From: Chlorops oryzae
Taxonomy: Eukaryota; Arthropoda; Insecta; Diptera; Chloropidae
NCBI GenBank assembly: GCA_020466095.1
Contig: CM035807.1
Location: forward strand, 76,414,004 to 76,478,003
Direction of reading: 5' to 3'
DNA length: 64,000 bases
Part shown: positions 36,685-49,400 of the stretch, in pieces
Layout of the letters: each line of letters starts with the position of its first letter
Numbering within the stretch: the first letter of the stretch is position 1
Notes under the pieces: model-generated
What the model saw: the letters and a program-made list of their open reading frames with translations, nothing else
What the model was told of the DNA's origin: nothing
The model's database searches: none
Made by a program: the position numbers and the translations under genes

Positions 36685-36935
36685 TGTATGTATGTATGTT
36701 TCAGTGGATGCCACTTAGGCCGTTTACCGGCCCATTCTGATACCACGAGGGGTTTTCTTATGTTTGTGTGAGTTTATACGTCCTTTTATGTAGTGTGCTC
36801 CTAACATGCGATTTTTGAAAAACCAGTGCTAGGCTTGGAACATAACACTCCGTTTCGCCTGTGCCGGGAATCGAACCTCGGACCCTGGGATCAAGAGCAT
36901 AGCACGCATCCCCTACGCTATCCCATAGCTTGTTT
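36685..36935 (-). mobile_element. tRNA-derived SINE
   Basis: On the minus strand the head (about 36932-36860) reads like a tRNA: an A-box-like GATAGCGTAGGGG, then CTCTTGATCCCAGGGTC, strongly similar to the anticodon/variable part of tRNA-Lys(CTT), and a B box GGTTCGATTCC. The body follows (ATGTTCCAAGCC, then GGGCCGGTAAACGGCC) and ends in a CATACATACATA tail. Both sides carry the 9-bp repeat CCTTGTATA (36676-36684, 36936-36944), a target duplication of the kind LINE machinery makes. A headless relative is at 59748-59905. Confidence 0.8.
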
Positions 36936-36944
36936 CCTTGTATA

Positions 36945-39900
36945 GTACTCCAAAAAATTGTCTTTTGCTTAAAAAAAAAAATTTAATGAAACCCTTGAAA
37001 AAATCATGAACTCTGCTCACTTTTTTCCTTCAACTTTGTATATAGCCCCTTAAATCAGGGGGGGGAAAATTTTACTTGACCGAAAAATTATTTGAAGAAC
37101 TTAAAATTCTACTTTAAGGTACAATAAAATTGTCAAAATGTGGCATCGCTATTTGCTTAGAACCAAGAGAGCGCAAACATATGAACGAGAAGAGATTTTA
37201 TTGACACTGAGTTTTATAGGTTCCCCCAGCTGCTCAATTTTATCGCAACCGGTTTGGGGAGCATTGCTCAAAATATTGCCCAGAGAATTTAATTGAGTAT
37301 GAGGGACTTGAGGAAATTTTTTTTTTTTTTGTTGTATTTTTTTATTTGATTTTCGAATTCAACGTTCGTTCTCTCGCATATGATTAGAAGATTTTGATAA
37401 AAATGTATTCAAAACACAGAAATCGTACAATTTTGTTGTTGCCTGTTAATAAATTGCTTTTCAACTTGAATAAGCAGCAGCAATAGCACAATCGCAGCAG
37501 CAACAACAATAACAAAGGCCAAAAAAAAAAAAAAAATTAAATACTGTGGGCAACTCCAGCATGATTTTTCATGTGTAGGTTGGGCTTGTTTTTGGACATC
37601 GATTTATATTCGTTCTTGCGTTTAGAAATCGGAGTTTCTTTTGCTGTGAAGATTTCCTTGCCTCCTCGATTTTCATTTTCATTTTTATTGTTATTATTTT
37701 TTTTTTCTCCTTGGTTCATTTTCCTTATTATGTTTTCTAGTTTTATTTTAGTGCTTTTGTCTTTTTATAGCACGGCGAGACGTGCATGACTGGCATATCT
37801 CATTATTGTATCTGATATTTTCGACAGCTATGCTGCTGTGGGACTGCGAGGCTGTGAGGCTGGGGGCGTTAAAGCGTTCGGAGAGCTTCGGCTGCACTGC
37901 TTCGTCGCATACGTGTAATGATTGCTCTCGTTTGCTCTCGGAGATACAAGAAATCGTCTACTGGGTATTCGCGTAACAGTGGGGGTTTGTCGCTATTGGG
38001 AGGGTGGAAAAATTAATGTGATGCAAAATCCTGATGGAGTGCTATGTATGTATGTATCTTGATAAGTTAATGTATGCATTTGGAAGTCGTTGAGGGTTGC
38101 AAAAAAATTATTCGAAATGAAAAGCGAGTCAAGTTAGACGTCGTCGTAAGAAGTGTTTTTTTTTTTTTTTGTTTGATTTATCGGTCATTGTCAAAAGTAA
38201 TGGAAAAATGTGGTTCGCCCTCGTCACTCTTCAAGAAAAATTACAGAAGTGACTTCACGTCAAGCAGTTAAATGGTCTCTCAGATAAATTTCTACATTGC
38301 CATATTTAGAATAACTCGATTAGAAGTCAAAGAGCACATTCGACGCGTTGAACGCTACTGCCTACGCGCAGAGAGAAGCTGCATCCACAGGGAATAGAAT
38401 AAAATAAAACAAAAGAAATGAAAAAAAAAAAAAATAGAAATGCACACGTAGGGAGTATGGCTCCGTTTTTTCGAGGTCCAAAGCTCATATGGCTCGAACG
38501 AGGAGTTCAACGTAGAGTGTTCAAAGATTTAAGAAAAAAAAAACGAAGAAAAACGAGTCCAATGCTGCGTGGTTTCGTGTCTATACTGGATGCGAGCGAG
38601 CGGTTAAAGCACAAGACACACCGCTGCATGACTCCCACACTTGAAAACTCACACCTCCGAGATTTCTATGATTTCATAGTGAGTAGAAGAAAAAGCACCG
38701 AATGTGTTTATAAGTATGAAAAAACTTTTTAAAATAGAAGATGTTTTGATTTCTTCGACTCGCCAGCAATGGAAACCATTAACGGGGAATTTTCGAATCA
38801 AAGCCGTATTTCAGCTTTCAAAACTGATTAGATTCGATAAAGACAAATGAGAAGTGTTCCATAAATGCTTTAATCGGGGGAGATCGCGAGCTGTGATTTT
38901 CAGTGTTTAATCCCCTCCAACGCAATAAAATGTTTTCCAACGAAAAATCCAAATAACGAAGCGCCTGGCCATAATCGATCAAAATCTTATAAAAATATTT
39001 GATGCTCTCGATATTCATACCTAATTGGACTCAGGGAATTTTGTTGCTGAAAAGCCTTCGTTGAAGACACTCGGCATTTCATAAATACGCTTCTCTTATC
39101 CATCGAAAATCTTACCGGATGTGATTGCAAAAGGAAGAAAACGAATATTTTTGAGTGAAGAACTTCAAAGCCACAAAACGGAAACGCAAAAGCACCACTC
39201 CTCGTTTTGTAAACAGTTGAAGAATAAATAAAAAAAATTTTAAGGGATTTTAGGACAAGAACACTTCATGTATTTTCATTTTTTTTTTTTTTTTTGTACA
39301 ATATATTAACAGATACATTCCTATGTACCTAAGTACAATATGTATTAAGAACATTGAAAAACAAGTCGGTATTTTAGGAAACTTCCATAGGCGAAGTATC
39401 AACAATATATGCGCACATATTGTGTGAAGGTTTAACCTCGATATACATACATATGTACGCACGTATGTATGTATGTGCTTTGTCTTCAGAATGATGATTT
39501 ATGGGCAATGTTTTGATGTTAAAGTGCAAATGCGTGAGCGTTGGCGGCCATTACATGACTTTCTTTAAACAAAGCAAAAAACAAAAACAAAAAAAAAAAA
39601 AATTTGCTGTTAGCACTTCGCACTCAAAGGCTAATGAATAATCAAAAGAAAGGAGGAAAACAACTAATTACGTGTTATTGAATAACCTATGAACGTATGA
39701 AGAAGGCAAGAAATGGTTACACGTGCATTTGTGGTCCCTCAAAAAGAAAGTGTTAATGATTTGAATACACTTTCTTAAGGAAAAGATTATGAAATCAATG
39801 AAAGGTTATTAATTAAGGATGTGTTTATCTGGCGAAACTCTACGTATTTTGGTGTGCCTTGAAACGCAATGACTTCAAGAACTTTTTGGCTTCATAAGAA

Positions 39901-39971
39901 GCCTAAGAAAAAATTTTCATTACGAATATGATCAAAATATTATAACCCTAATGGCTCTAGTTATGGAGATA
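36945..39971. other. AT-rich stretch, no gene seen
   Basis: CAG/CAA-rich tract at 37.47-37.52 kb and a GC-richer patch at 37.78-37.98 kb might be regulatory or leader sequence, but no exon structure is visible. ATGTATGT repeats at 38.04 and 39.46 kb. Confidence 0.4.
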
Positions 39972-40186
39972 CAGTCAAATCGGGATATATCGAATCCCTG
40001 AAATATGGACCAGCTCGAAATAGTGAACGCTTTTTTATTACAAGGACTGTTATAAATAATAAGGCCTGTAGAGAGGGGGGTGGAAAGAGGGACCTGGGCT
40101 TTCTGAAGGGGAAAAAATCTCCGGACCCCGAATTTCTCTCTACGGGCATGTAAATAATGAACAATCACTTTATCCAGATTCGAGTG
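39972..40186. mobile_element. Pogo-like MITE
   Basis: TA|CAGTCAAATCGGGATATA on the left and a degenerate inverted partner TTATCCAGATTCGAGTG|TA on the right. The interior shares GTGAACGCTTTTTTATTACA, AAATAATMAGGCCT and GAGAGGGGG with the copy at 52660. Non-coding. Confidence 0.6.
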
Positions 40187-40225
40187 TAATGCCGAATTAG
40201 ATTTAGCTTCTACACAGTTTTTTCG

Positions 40226-40905
40226 CATATCGCTCATTCACTTTAAGAATGTCATATCTCAAAATATACGATTTTTGAGTTAGTGATGAGAAAATTTTTG
40301 GTATATCATGCCTTAAATTGTTTAAAAATTTCGTATCAATACTTAGTACACTCTCTCTATGGGAAGCGAATAATGTATTCTTTTTACCAAAAAATTCAAG
40401 TGAATTGAAAACATTAATCGCGTCTTTCTCAAGCTCGAGGGCAGGCGCGGCAACTATGGGGAAAATTTTTCAAAATTTTATAAAGATATTCTAAAATATC
40501 ACACTTTTTTCTGCAATCTGCATAATTCATCTCCATAATCTTTCATATTTCTTAACTAATTTACTACAATTTTGAAGTTCTGATAATTCGAATTTACCCG
40601 CATGTGTCACCCAACTTTTCACATTCCTGCAGAATTCTCCGAACACTGGTTCCAACCTCCTCCAACCAGAAATATCTGTCAAAGATTGTCTATAAGTATC
40701 GATATCTTTCCCATTCCGAGAAGGGTTAGAACTCTATTCAAATTGCAGATAGATATACTGCACTTTTTCAATATTTGACATCAACTAAACACTGCGTATT
40801 GTTCCCTGTATAAAATTTTTTTTTCCCCATTATTTTTGGAACTTGCCTCCCCTGCTCGAGGGATTTGAGATATGACACTCTTGAAGTAGTTAGATGAGCG
40901 ATATG
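40226..40905. mobile_element. Foldback element with CATATCGCTCAT ends
   Basis: CATATCGCTCATTCACTT and GTCATATCTCAAA on the left are inverted on the right as TTTGAGATATGACAC and GATGAGCGATATG. Inner pieces (CTCGAGGGCAGG, GGGGAAAAT) also reappear inverted. Target duplication not identified, so the class is unknown. Confidence 0.5.
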
Positions 40906-42194
40906 TTATTCAAAGAAGAGTTGAAAAAACGCTCTCCGGTAAAATTTCGTTTTTGGTAACATAATTACGATTATTTCGCAAAAAAAGAGGACGATATTTT
41001 AAAAATTCTAATTAAATTTTAAAAATAAGTCTGCGTAGTTTTCAAAAGTCCCACTAAGCTGATAAGTTGATGGCTTTTCTTATTGCTTATGAATTTGACA
41101 AAATTTTTATTGAGCAACATGTTGAGTGACAAAAAAAAAAATTATTATTATTATTACGAAACGTATAAAAAGAATGAGAAAACAAAAAAAAAAAACAACT
41201 CTCGCCCACGTTGACACATTTTTTATGACAACAACAAGAAGAATTTTAAGTATTAAATACAAAAATAGAACATCATTTTTACAAATCGGCGCAGAAAAGA
41301 ACAATCTTACACGAAAATGAAAAGAAACATTAAGAGTTTTTCATTCCACAATGAGTACCGACATGTTAATGTATTGAAACACATAAAATGCAAGAAACAC
41401 AATCCCCTCAATCTCGAAATGTTGAAACCCTTTTGTGTGACTTGGGAAGAATGGAACTGAGAAAAGGAGAATGAGAAAAGAAGACACGATCGTCATCATA
41501 GTCAATTGTCAGTGACATTGATTTAAATGCAGCAACACTTGAAGTGACATTTTTCTACGATTCGACAAAACCTTGGACTGAAGACCGAGAAATGCGTTGG
41601 AAAAGTTTTTCAAACGATTTATCGGAGTTCAATATGAAATATGTTCGCATGTAAGTGTCTTAATGACTACAGTCTGGTAAAAAAAAAAAGGGAAGATATT
41701 TTCAAGAGTGTGAACTGCGTTCAATCGATCAACACAAAAATCGCTGGGTGTAGACTGGCACAATTTTACAAACTTTCGTCGACTGAAAGACACCAGGACG
41801 TGAGGGGTAGTTTGTCTAATTTTTGCCTAGCCAAAATTAAATTCTCAAAATTGGCATATAACTCATATACGTGGATAAAAGGTCCATCAAGATTCGTTAA
41901 CATTCAGCAAATACTTCCATAATCTCCCCCTTTCTCCCTGCGCTATTTAACTGCTACATAACAGTGATGCCAACTCAAACAAATTTTTTCCCCTAAATTA
42001 ATTTAAAAAAACCCCAAAATCCGGCAATTTTAAACTAAAATACCCTAAAAATGCGTGTAGCGTTTTTCGTTGTATTGGCGTTAGTGGGGATGTGAGAAAA
42101 TCATCGATACAAATCAGCTTTTTCATGGTTCGAGTATCACCAGCAAGAATTTATGTAAAATCTGTTTAAGAAACAAGCCAAGCAAGCCAATATT
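40906..42194. other. AT-rich stretch, no gene seen
   Basis: ATT/ATA-rich repeats near 41.14 kb. Nothing else recognised. Confidence 0.4.
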
Positions 42195-42638
42195 CCAGGA
42201 CAAAACAAGTGACATGTCATACAGTGACATTGTCATGATGCCACCTTGGAATGTAACTAGAGGATGCTTTCAGTGCATGAATTCATTGGCTACTGAAAAA
42301 ATATTTTAGCGTCATGAGCGTTATAACATTTATACACGAATCGCTAAATAGTACCCAATTCAAATCCGAAGACCGCGGGTTCGATCACTGGCTGAGGAAA
42401 ACAAAAATTGTTAAAAAGAAATTTTTAAACAATTTGCGAAATATTCGAGGAGAGAAAAGAAGAGTTTCAGATGTATGATGCCTCACTAGTGACTTTTTCT
42501 AATCCCACGAAGACAAAGTTCACGAAGTCTCTTTCAGTTCGTGTCAGTCATACAAAGTGTCCTACGAATTGTCATGCATACCGACTCCAAAGTCACCCTG
42601 ACATCACTGATTTTGTCAGGGGGACTTTTCCTGCTGGG
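42195..42638. mobile_element. MITE family B, copy 2 (TGACAT-rich)
   Basis: Shares with the 13.4 kb copy the run GTGACATTGTCATG near the left, then GACTTTTTCTAATC, GTCATACAAAGTGTC, CATGCAT and the right end CCTGCTGGG. In the middle (about 42.33-42.40 kb) a B-box-like GGGTTCGATCACTGG suggests a tRNA-derived sequence absent from copy 1. The left limit is approximate. Confidence 0.5.
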
Positions 42639-44637
42639 ACATGCATACATGTCATTTTTATAACGTAGGTACATATACATACATATATGTATACAGAACA
42701 CGAATCTACAAATTTTTTTGAGCCTTCCGAGATGCTTGAATCGATCGCATTTATTCCCTTTTTTTCTTAGCACACTGTAAAGAGATACTCATCGTAAATC
42801 GTTTATGGTGATCTTGAGATACTCTTCAAGAGGTGCTCATTTTTCAGTTTAATTTCTCCCATTTACATTGTTCGGCAGAAGACTACATTTTTTTTCTTTT
42901 CGTTTTTGATCTCAGCATTCGAAATGGTACAAAAGGACAAGCGGGTTAGATACCAGCTGCGCACATCTGTTTAAAATCGTTCAAATGAAGCAACTGTCCC
43001 TTGAAGCATTACTGTACAAAATGGAAAATTTTAACGACAAATGCGATGGAAACATTTTCTGAACTGACCTGTGTTTTCTCCGAACAATACTTTTAGCTTG
43101 GTGGTGTAAGGTAACCAAATGATCGAAGTCAACAGAGTGGGAGCTCTTTTCGAAATTGACTTTCCGTGTTCAGACATTTTTCTTTTCCACCTATTAACAC
43201 AATCGGCACAAGCAAACGCGGCTAGGGGAAAACTCTCAAGCGTGTAGGTAAACACATTTCATATATGGATATGCCTTTGTATATACATATATACATACGA
43301 ACATATACATACATATGTATTCGAACTGGCAATCCAATTCGTTTTCGCCCGTTTTTGAAGCAGCAAACTGCCAGAATGTCTGGTGCGTTCGTCTGGGTCT
43401 CGGTTGGGTGCATTTTCTATTTCTTCTATTTAGTTCATTTATTTTTCTTTTCTTCTTATTTTTCCTGAAATGCTTTGGAAATTCCGTGAAACGTGAAAGA
43501 GAGCGTTCATTTAGGGTCTGGGATTTTATTTTTTTATTTTTTATTTTTTATTATTATTTCTAAACAATTAAAAAATGCATTCGTAATCTATAAAGGCAAC
43601 AAAGGCACTGTTAGGCCCAACGTTGTGTGGAATTGAGAAAATAATCCCTGGAATGCTCCAAAGTAATCTTATTAGAATTAGTTTTTCTCATTCTTTACGA
43701 TGCATGAAACATAATTTTTCTTTTATTGCTCAAAACTATAAATTTTTTTTACAATTTTCCAAGGAGTTTTTCGTGGACTTACTTATAAGCCTAAAACAAT
43801 TGCCCTCGAAAAGGCTGGGGGATAAAGTATAATTGGTAGAAAGTATTGTCGACAAAAAAAAAAGATAAAAACAAATAATTTGACTATCACCATTCGATAA
43901 GCTTCTGGCCGATAATGGATTTATGGAACGAAGCAATTCGAGATAAAGATTTTTTAAATTTTGTCCAGTGTGGGATGGCTATATCCAAAACGATACCACT
44001 TCTGACTGATACGTATTTGCATCTTTTGCGCACAAAATTAATAAAAAAAGAAATGCACGATTGTCCACCCAACGGAGCTACTATAGCAAAACCGGGCTAA
44101 TAGAAAGGTTAGTAGGATCAAGCTACAAGGGGCACATGAAAGGGATTTGAATGGATGTCCTCTAAAAAGTGGTCACCGCAATTGATAAAAGAAAAGTTAA
44201 GTAAAGTCCTTGGTGCCCTAAATTGAAAGAAATGAAGAATGATGCCGAGAAGAGCGGCCTTTGGTTTCAGCCGTTACGAAAATCTGCTAAATAAAGATAA
44301 AGATATTGCTTATTGACTCTTAATAAAGGTAGATTCAGTTGTTTAAGCACATGAGTTTAAGACGTGCACGTCGTGACTGGTTATCGGAAAAAAAATTATA
44401 ATATTTATTTCAAATCTTGCAGTTGAATCTTTGCTGTGCTCACATGTTTTCCCACAAGCCATTTTTCTAATAAAGCAATTAAATTCAGTACCGCAATTTA
44501 AAATAAAATACGAGTATTGGATTAACTTGGACAACAACCTTATTAGGCAGTAATAAGCACAATAAACAAGCAACTCGAATTAAAGCATTTTATAATCATA
44601 ATATTCGAATAAGAAAATGAGATGAAAATGCACTCAC
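42639..44637. other. AT-rich stretch, no gene seen
   Basis: CATATGTATATAC-type repeats at 42.67 and 43.28-43.32 kb, then plain AT-rich DNA. If the exon at 44638 is real, this is downstream intron. Confidence 0.4.
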
Positions 44638-44718
44638 CGTTTATGGCTCTCTCATCGGCTGGTGTCATTATGCCCTCTAGATTGGTCGCAGCAAAAGCAG
44701 CATTTACGCATGAAACAA
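44638..44718 (-). CDS. Putative 81-bp internal exon
   Basis: On the minus strand a pyrimidine tract and acceptor (CCTCCATTTTCAG) precede 81 bases that end at a strong donor, GTGAGTG (44631-44637). One frame is open across the segment and reads VSCVNAAFAATN, then LEGIMTPADERAIN, in phase 1 at both ends, so the exon could be included or skipped without a shift. Alternatively the ATG inside (MTPADERAIN) could be a start codon after a non-coding 5' part. The hydrophobic-then-polar start is mildly signal-peptide-like. I do not recognise the protein. The exon-like structure is what supports the call; chance remains possible. Confidence 0.35.
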
Positions 44719-44876
44719 CTGAAAATGGAGGAAATGGTATCTTTGATAAAGTAATTACACTCAAATAAATAAAATAAAATGTAATGCCAAAAATTTTATA
44801 CTTTCTCCCAACAGTTTCGTTGGTTAAATCGTTCGCAATATTTTAAATAGTTCTAAAACAAATGGAAGTTCTTTAA

Positions 44877-45605
44877 GGGGACCTTCTGGTCTAGAATTTT
44901 TTGAAAATTGATTATTTTTTTTTATATATTTCAGAAGAATAGACTTTTAAGAATATGCTGGCAAAGTTTCGTGAAGATATTGACAATATTTGTTTTGCTA
45001 CAGCCTTTTTAGAAGGTGGAGACAGCAGGCAGCGCGCTTGATCAAAGCAACTTTGAACGCGTTTATCTCAAAACTACTTTTTTTGACCTGGTGTGAATGA
45101 AAACAAAAAAACCATCGAACCGATTTGTCTGGAATTTTTATATATTATTCATAACATCAATGGCTATGGCCCGAACTAGAATCGAATTTTTATTTCAAGA
45201 ACTTCATATTTTTTCATCAAAAAAATGGTCAAAAAAAGGGGAGTTTTTGATGTTTGAAATAAAAAATTGCGCCATTTTGTCAATTTAAAAAAAAATTTTC
45301 TTATTCTAATTCCTGCCATAGCCGCATTCATTCTGATTAATAACATATTTTTGTTTTTTTTTTTCGATTACCAGAACTGCCAAAATCTTTCACACCACGG
45401 AGGTACTTTTTCAAAGAGGGTCCACTTCAAAGCCATTTTTAAAATACCAAAAAAAAAAAAAAATTACAGCAACATTTTTTATTTTTTGTCAATAAAGAAT
45501 ATAATAAGCCTGCATACTTAGAAAATCGTTTTTTATTTGGCTAAATACCAAAAAAAAAATCATGAAAATACCCTAAATTTTCGTGCTCTAGACCAGAAGG
45601 TCCCC
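44877..45605. mobile_element. piggyBac-like MITE (TTAA target)
   Basis: GGGGACCTTCTGGTCTAGA at the left is exactly inverted at the right (TCTAGACCAGAAGGTCCCC). TTAA lies directly outside both ends (44873-44876, 45606-45609), the target used by piggyBac elements. The 729-bp interior is AT-rich with internal inverted pieces and no transposase. It lies about 160 bp from the putative exon. Confidence 0.8.
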
Positions 45606-45996
45606 TTAAACAACAACAAAATTCGTCGGCCGACCACAGAAATTGAAAATTAATTCTTGATGCAACAATTTTTTTTAAATAACATTGTCTCAATAATATA
45701 AAGTTCTTGAGAATCTTTTTTGAGTGTATAAATAAAATAATTTAATTTGTAAGAAATCATCATTTTTAAAAATTGCACTTCAAAATAAGACCATGAGAAA
45801 GAAAGATAGGCCTCGTTATTATGCTTGCCTATCATAAAATCATAAAGCTTATAACTTAAATACCTCGAACCGGAGAATGTAGGCGCCATGGAAAACAAAG
45901 CAAAACAAAACAGAAGAACGTCCAATGCAGAAGGTAAGACCGTTTTCAAATAAAAAAGAAACAATAAACTTAAAAATAAAAGGCTAATGCTACTTA

Positions 45997-46207
45997 CAGA
46001 CTATTGCAATTTAACTGATTTTAGCTTATGTGGTGATTCTAGCATTTAATCGCTGGATTTAACTTGAATGTGGCTTCTTTAAATGCAGAAAAAATCACGA
46101 GATTAGCTGTTCCATATTGCAACACTTTCGTTTTTAGTGGTAAATTCAGATTTTAATTGAAATGCTAAAATCACAGTAGCTAAACTCAGTTAAATTGCAA
46201 TAGTCTG
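45997..46207. mobile_element. Palindromic MITE (CAGACTATTGC ends)
   Basis: CAGACTATTGCAATTTAACT on the left is perfectly inverted on the right, and the pairing continues inward with TTTAGCT and AGCATTTAA. The loop is near 46.09 kb. No coding frame; no clear target duplication. Confidence 0.75.
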
Positions 46208-47111
46208 AAAGCGGCATAAGACTAAAAACGAGAACAGAACGAATGAGCAGATAAACGAAACTCGAATAATCGCTGATTTCTGGTAGCTTTTGGTCCTCTA
46301 CTGGCTTTAAAATAAAACAAATAAAAAATAAGAAATCAGCAATTTCTTATTTTTAGTCTACGATTACCTTGGCGTTCGGCGTTCAAGGGACTGATAACAC
46401 TCAAGAACATTTCAAGCGAAATAATTTTAGAATTATCATTTAAAAAATAGAGCTTTATTTGTTTTCCGATAAAAAGGTATCATTTCGTGCTAAAGTACAT
46501 CTTAATGTTAAGTGATTCTACAATTATCAACCCATTCTTAACCAACTGGTCATGGTTTTCCAAGAACTGTAATAATTTGCTTACTTCGATGCGAGACCTG
46601 AAGCACTGTTCCCTGTTTTTTTCGACGCATTTATTCAATATTTGTTTCAAATAAAATAAAAACCTAGTCGCCTAAAAATTTCATTGTTTACATTTCTCCC
46701 ATGAGCGGAGACTTATAAAATGCAAGAAATGTTTCCTTTATTAAAGGAAGATTTTCGTAAACTAGTGCCGTTGATTGACAAAAAGAGGTTTTGAAAAAAA
46801 AAAAAAAACGGGTTAAAAGTCTTACAATACGCTTTGGCGCCGAGTTCAGGCGTAGAACTCAAATGAGCTTATCACAGAAAAATAATAAGAATTTCTTTCT
46901 GAAAGTTTTCGGGGATGTGATTTTAGATTTTTGTCAACCTCGTAGTTTTAAATTGAATTTTACTTCTTCTTATCCGGCTCCAGGTCAACCTCATAATCAG
47001 CATAATCGTTGAAGTAGCAATACCAGAAGTACCTAAAATATAAGAAGTATAGGAAATATACTTCCGTCATATCTCTACAAAAGCGTTGAGACATATGGCC
47101 CGCTTAAATAA
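46208..47111. other. No gene seen
   Basis: A small inverted motif (AAGAAATCAGC/GCTGATTTCT) at about 46.27-46.35 kb is the only structure noted. Confidence 0.4.
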
Positions 47112-47600
47112 AAACCAAGTAAGGGTTTTATAGTCAGTCGAACCTCACAATACAATACCCGAGGCAGCTAACTACGTTTGAACATGTTTTGAAACAGGTC
47201 CAAAGACCACTACCATTAGAACAAGATATTTTAAGGACTTTCAAGGTCATTAAAGGCTCCATATTCCGATTTGTTTTCAATTTCTTTATGAAAACTTCTT
47301 GCCATGACCGCTTTTCCAATCTCGAGAAATTTAATCAGTTTTAAGAGTTTTGCGACAGATCCTAGTACAGGAGGTATCCTTAAAAATGTTCAAACCTGGT
47401 CCAATTTCGAACTGGTTCTTACTCATTTCCCCGTGAGCACGCATACCAAATTTCGTGAAGATAGCGCCTTTGATAAAAAAAACTGTATACGGATAGCCAG
47501 ACGGATGTGGCTATCTATCTATCTATATAAATTTTTTATGGTCTTTGTGGACCATATGGTTCTGGGTGTGTCGGGTATAAAAAAACCAACAAATCTCATT
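47112..47600 (+). repeat. Dispersed repeat family A, copy 4
   Basis: Head AAGTAAGGGTTTTATAGTC and AATACAATACCCGAGGC. The middle (47.35-47.48 kb) is the reverse complement of copy 1 landmarks (GGAGGTATCC, CGTGAGCACGCATACCAAAT). The tail GGTTCTGGGTGTGTCGGGTA matches copy 3. This is the most complete copy in the window, and it gives the order of parts. Confidence 0.65.
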
Positions 47601-49062
47601 CCAACGCCTGTAGGACATAGCATTCCCCATATTAAATTGCATAGAGTCCATAATTAGGAGGCAGAGTGCGAGATCCGCAACAATTTTTCGCCATCTTAGC
47701 ATCTTTAATATAGAGTCCTTTGAAGCAGTGATGGCCAAACTTAAACGTTGTCTCTCAAGCATATATGCTTGGAAAATCGAACTTTGGACATCACTGCTAT
47801 ACAGCAGTACCGAAATACCGAAACGTTAAACCGCAACTCATTTTCAATTAAACATTTGTTTTGATGTCTCAAAATCTTTCTGTTTCGGACAAAAACTTTC
47901 CTTAATTTACCAACAATTCGTAATTATTAAAGAAATCCCGAGAAGCGAAAACCTACGTCAGCCATAATCGATTCGGAAATAATCAAGTGTTTTGTTAATA
48001 ACTACTTTGAGCGGGTTGCAGAAAAGAGCGTGTACAATGTACATACATACATGCCTCCATATCGTGAAAAGATCGTGAAGATTGAAGTCTAAGCGCAAGC
48101 AACGCACGATCGCGACCAAGCAAACGAACAAATCAAGCAAGTCGGTCGAGTGATGTCGCAAACATCTCATTGCGATGATAAACAATAATCTTAAAGTATG
48201 ATACGCCCGAGGGAAAATATTAGCATTGAAAAAATTAAAGATTCCGGCCCAAAAAAGGAGAGAAATTATTTCAATATTTTCGATTAAAATGTCAAAATTC
48301 ACTCCATTCAGAGAGGTTCGTTCAAAAAGCAATCTCCCATGTGCAAAGAGTTTTGTAAACTTTTTTCCTTGAACGAATTTTTCACTTAATTGGAAAGCAT
48401 TTCGTTTCTGCGCTGGCGCCAAACAATTGGAGTATGTCAATTAACAATAACATTAAACATGAATGCTAGTAATTGTTACAATCCAACAAGTATTGTTTAC
48501 GATATGGCGCCTACAATCGGTTTTCGAATAAACAAACGACAAACATTCGAGGGATAAAACAATTTAATCTTGGAATGAAATGTAATTCAAGCATCAAAAT
48601 CGAAATGATTCGATTTTTTTTTTCCTTTTTCCTTTTTTGTGAACCGTTTAGGGAAATCATTGAAAAGGCCATTGAAAGCTAGGGCCGCCAATAAACGCCA
48701 AGTATCGTATTTAGACATATTCCCGATATGTGTGGCGACATATTTCTCACTTGAGTCACTTCGGGAAAAGCCTTCATTCCGTACAAAAAAAAAAAATGGA
48801 ATTTAGAGCTCGAAGAAGGCATTGACTTTATTTGTTTTATCCATCTGAATGCCGATGTTATTTAAAAAAAAAAAATCTCAGGTTTCTACAACGAATAATT
48901 GAAAATTCTCTTCAACAGGAATAAGTAAGAGCGATGTAGTCGGGCAATATTTAAATTATAGTTTGCGATAGTGACCCAATTTTTTATTTCAATTTTGGAT
49001 TGCAATCAAATAGCATGATGAAAAAGTTCAAAAGGGAAGACTTATTTTCGCGGTATAAGCAA
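47601..49062. other. No recognisable gene; one 160-codon frame
   Basis: A minus-strand frame from 48440 to 47958 is open for 160 codons from a TTG (no ATG at that point), hydrophobic in its second half. I recognise no motif, and flanking splice sites are not compelling. It could be chance or a decayed element. Confidence 0.35.
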
Positions 49063-49400
49063 ATAAGGGTGTATTGTCAGGATTTCATACAGAAAATTCG
49101 TCTTGCAACAGAAAAGTCTTTAATGTTGCACAGACATACAGAAAGATAAGGCACAGTCAGAAGGTCATACCGACCGACACAAATTGCTTCGTCTAGAGGA
49201 CAAAAACACAATTTTTATGGTCACGAAGTTTTACAAATTTGGTATCATGGGCAGGGAATTTCGTTAATAGAAGAAACCCAAAATATTAGAACCCAAAAAA
49301 TGTTTGAGTGGATTTTTGACCTCTTCAAAGTCTTAAATGCACCTAAATCTTCATATAAATCGTATGAAATTGATTTAGTTTTCTAACATGAATATTAGTA

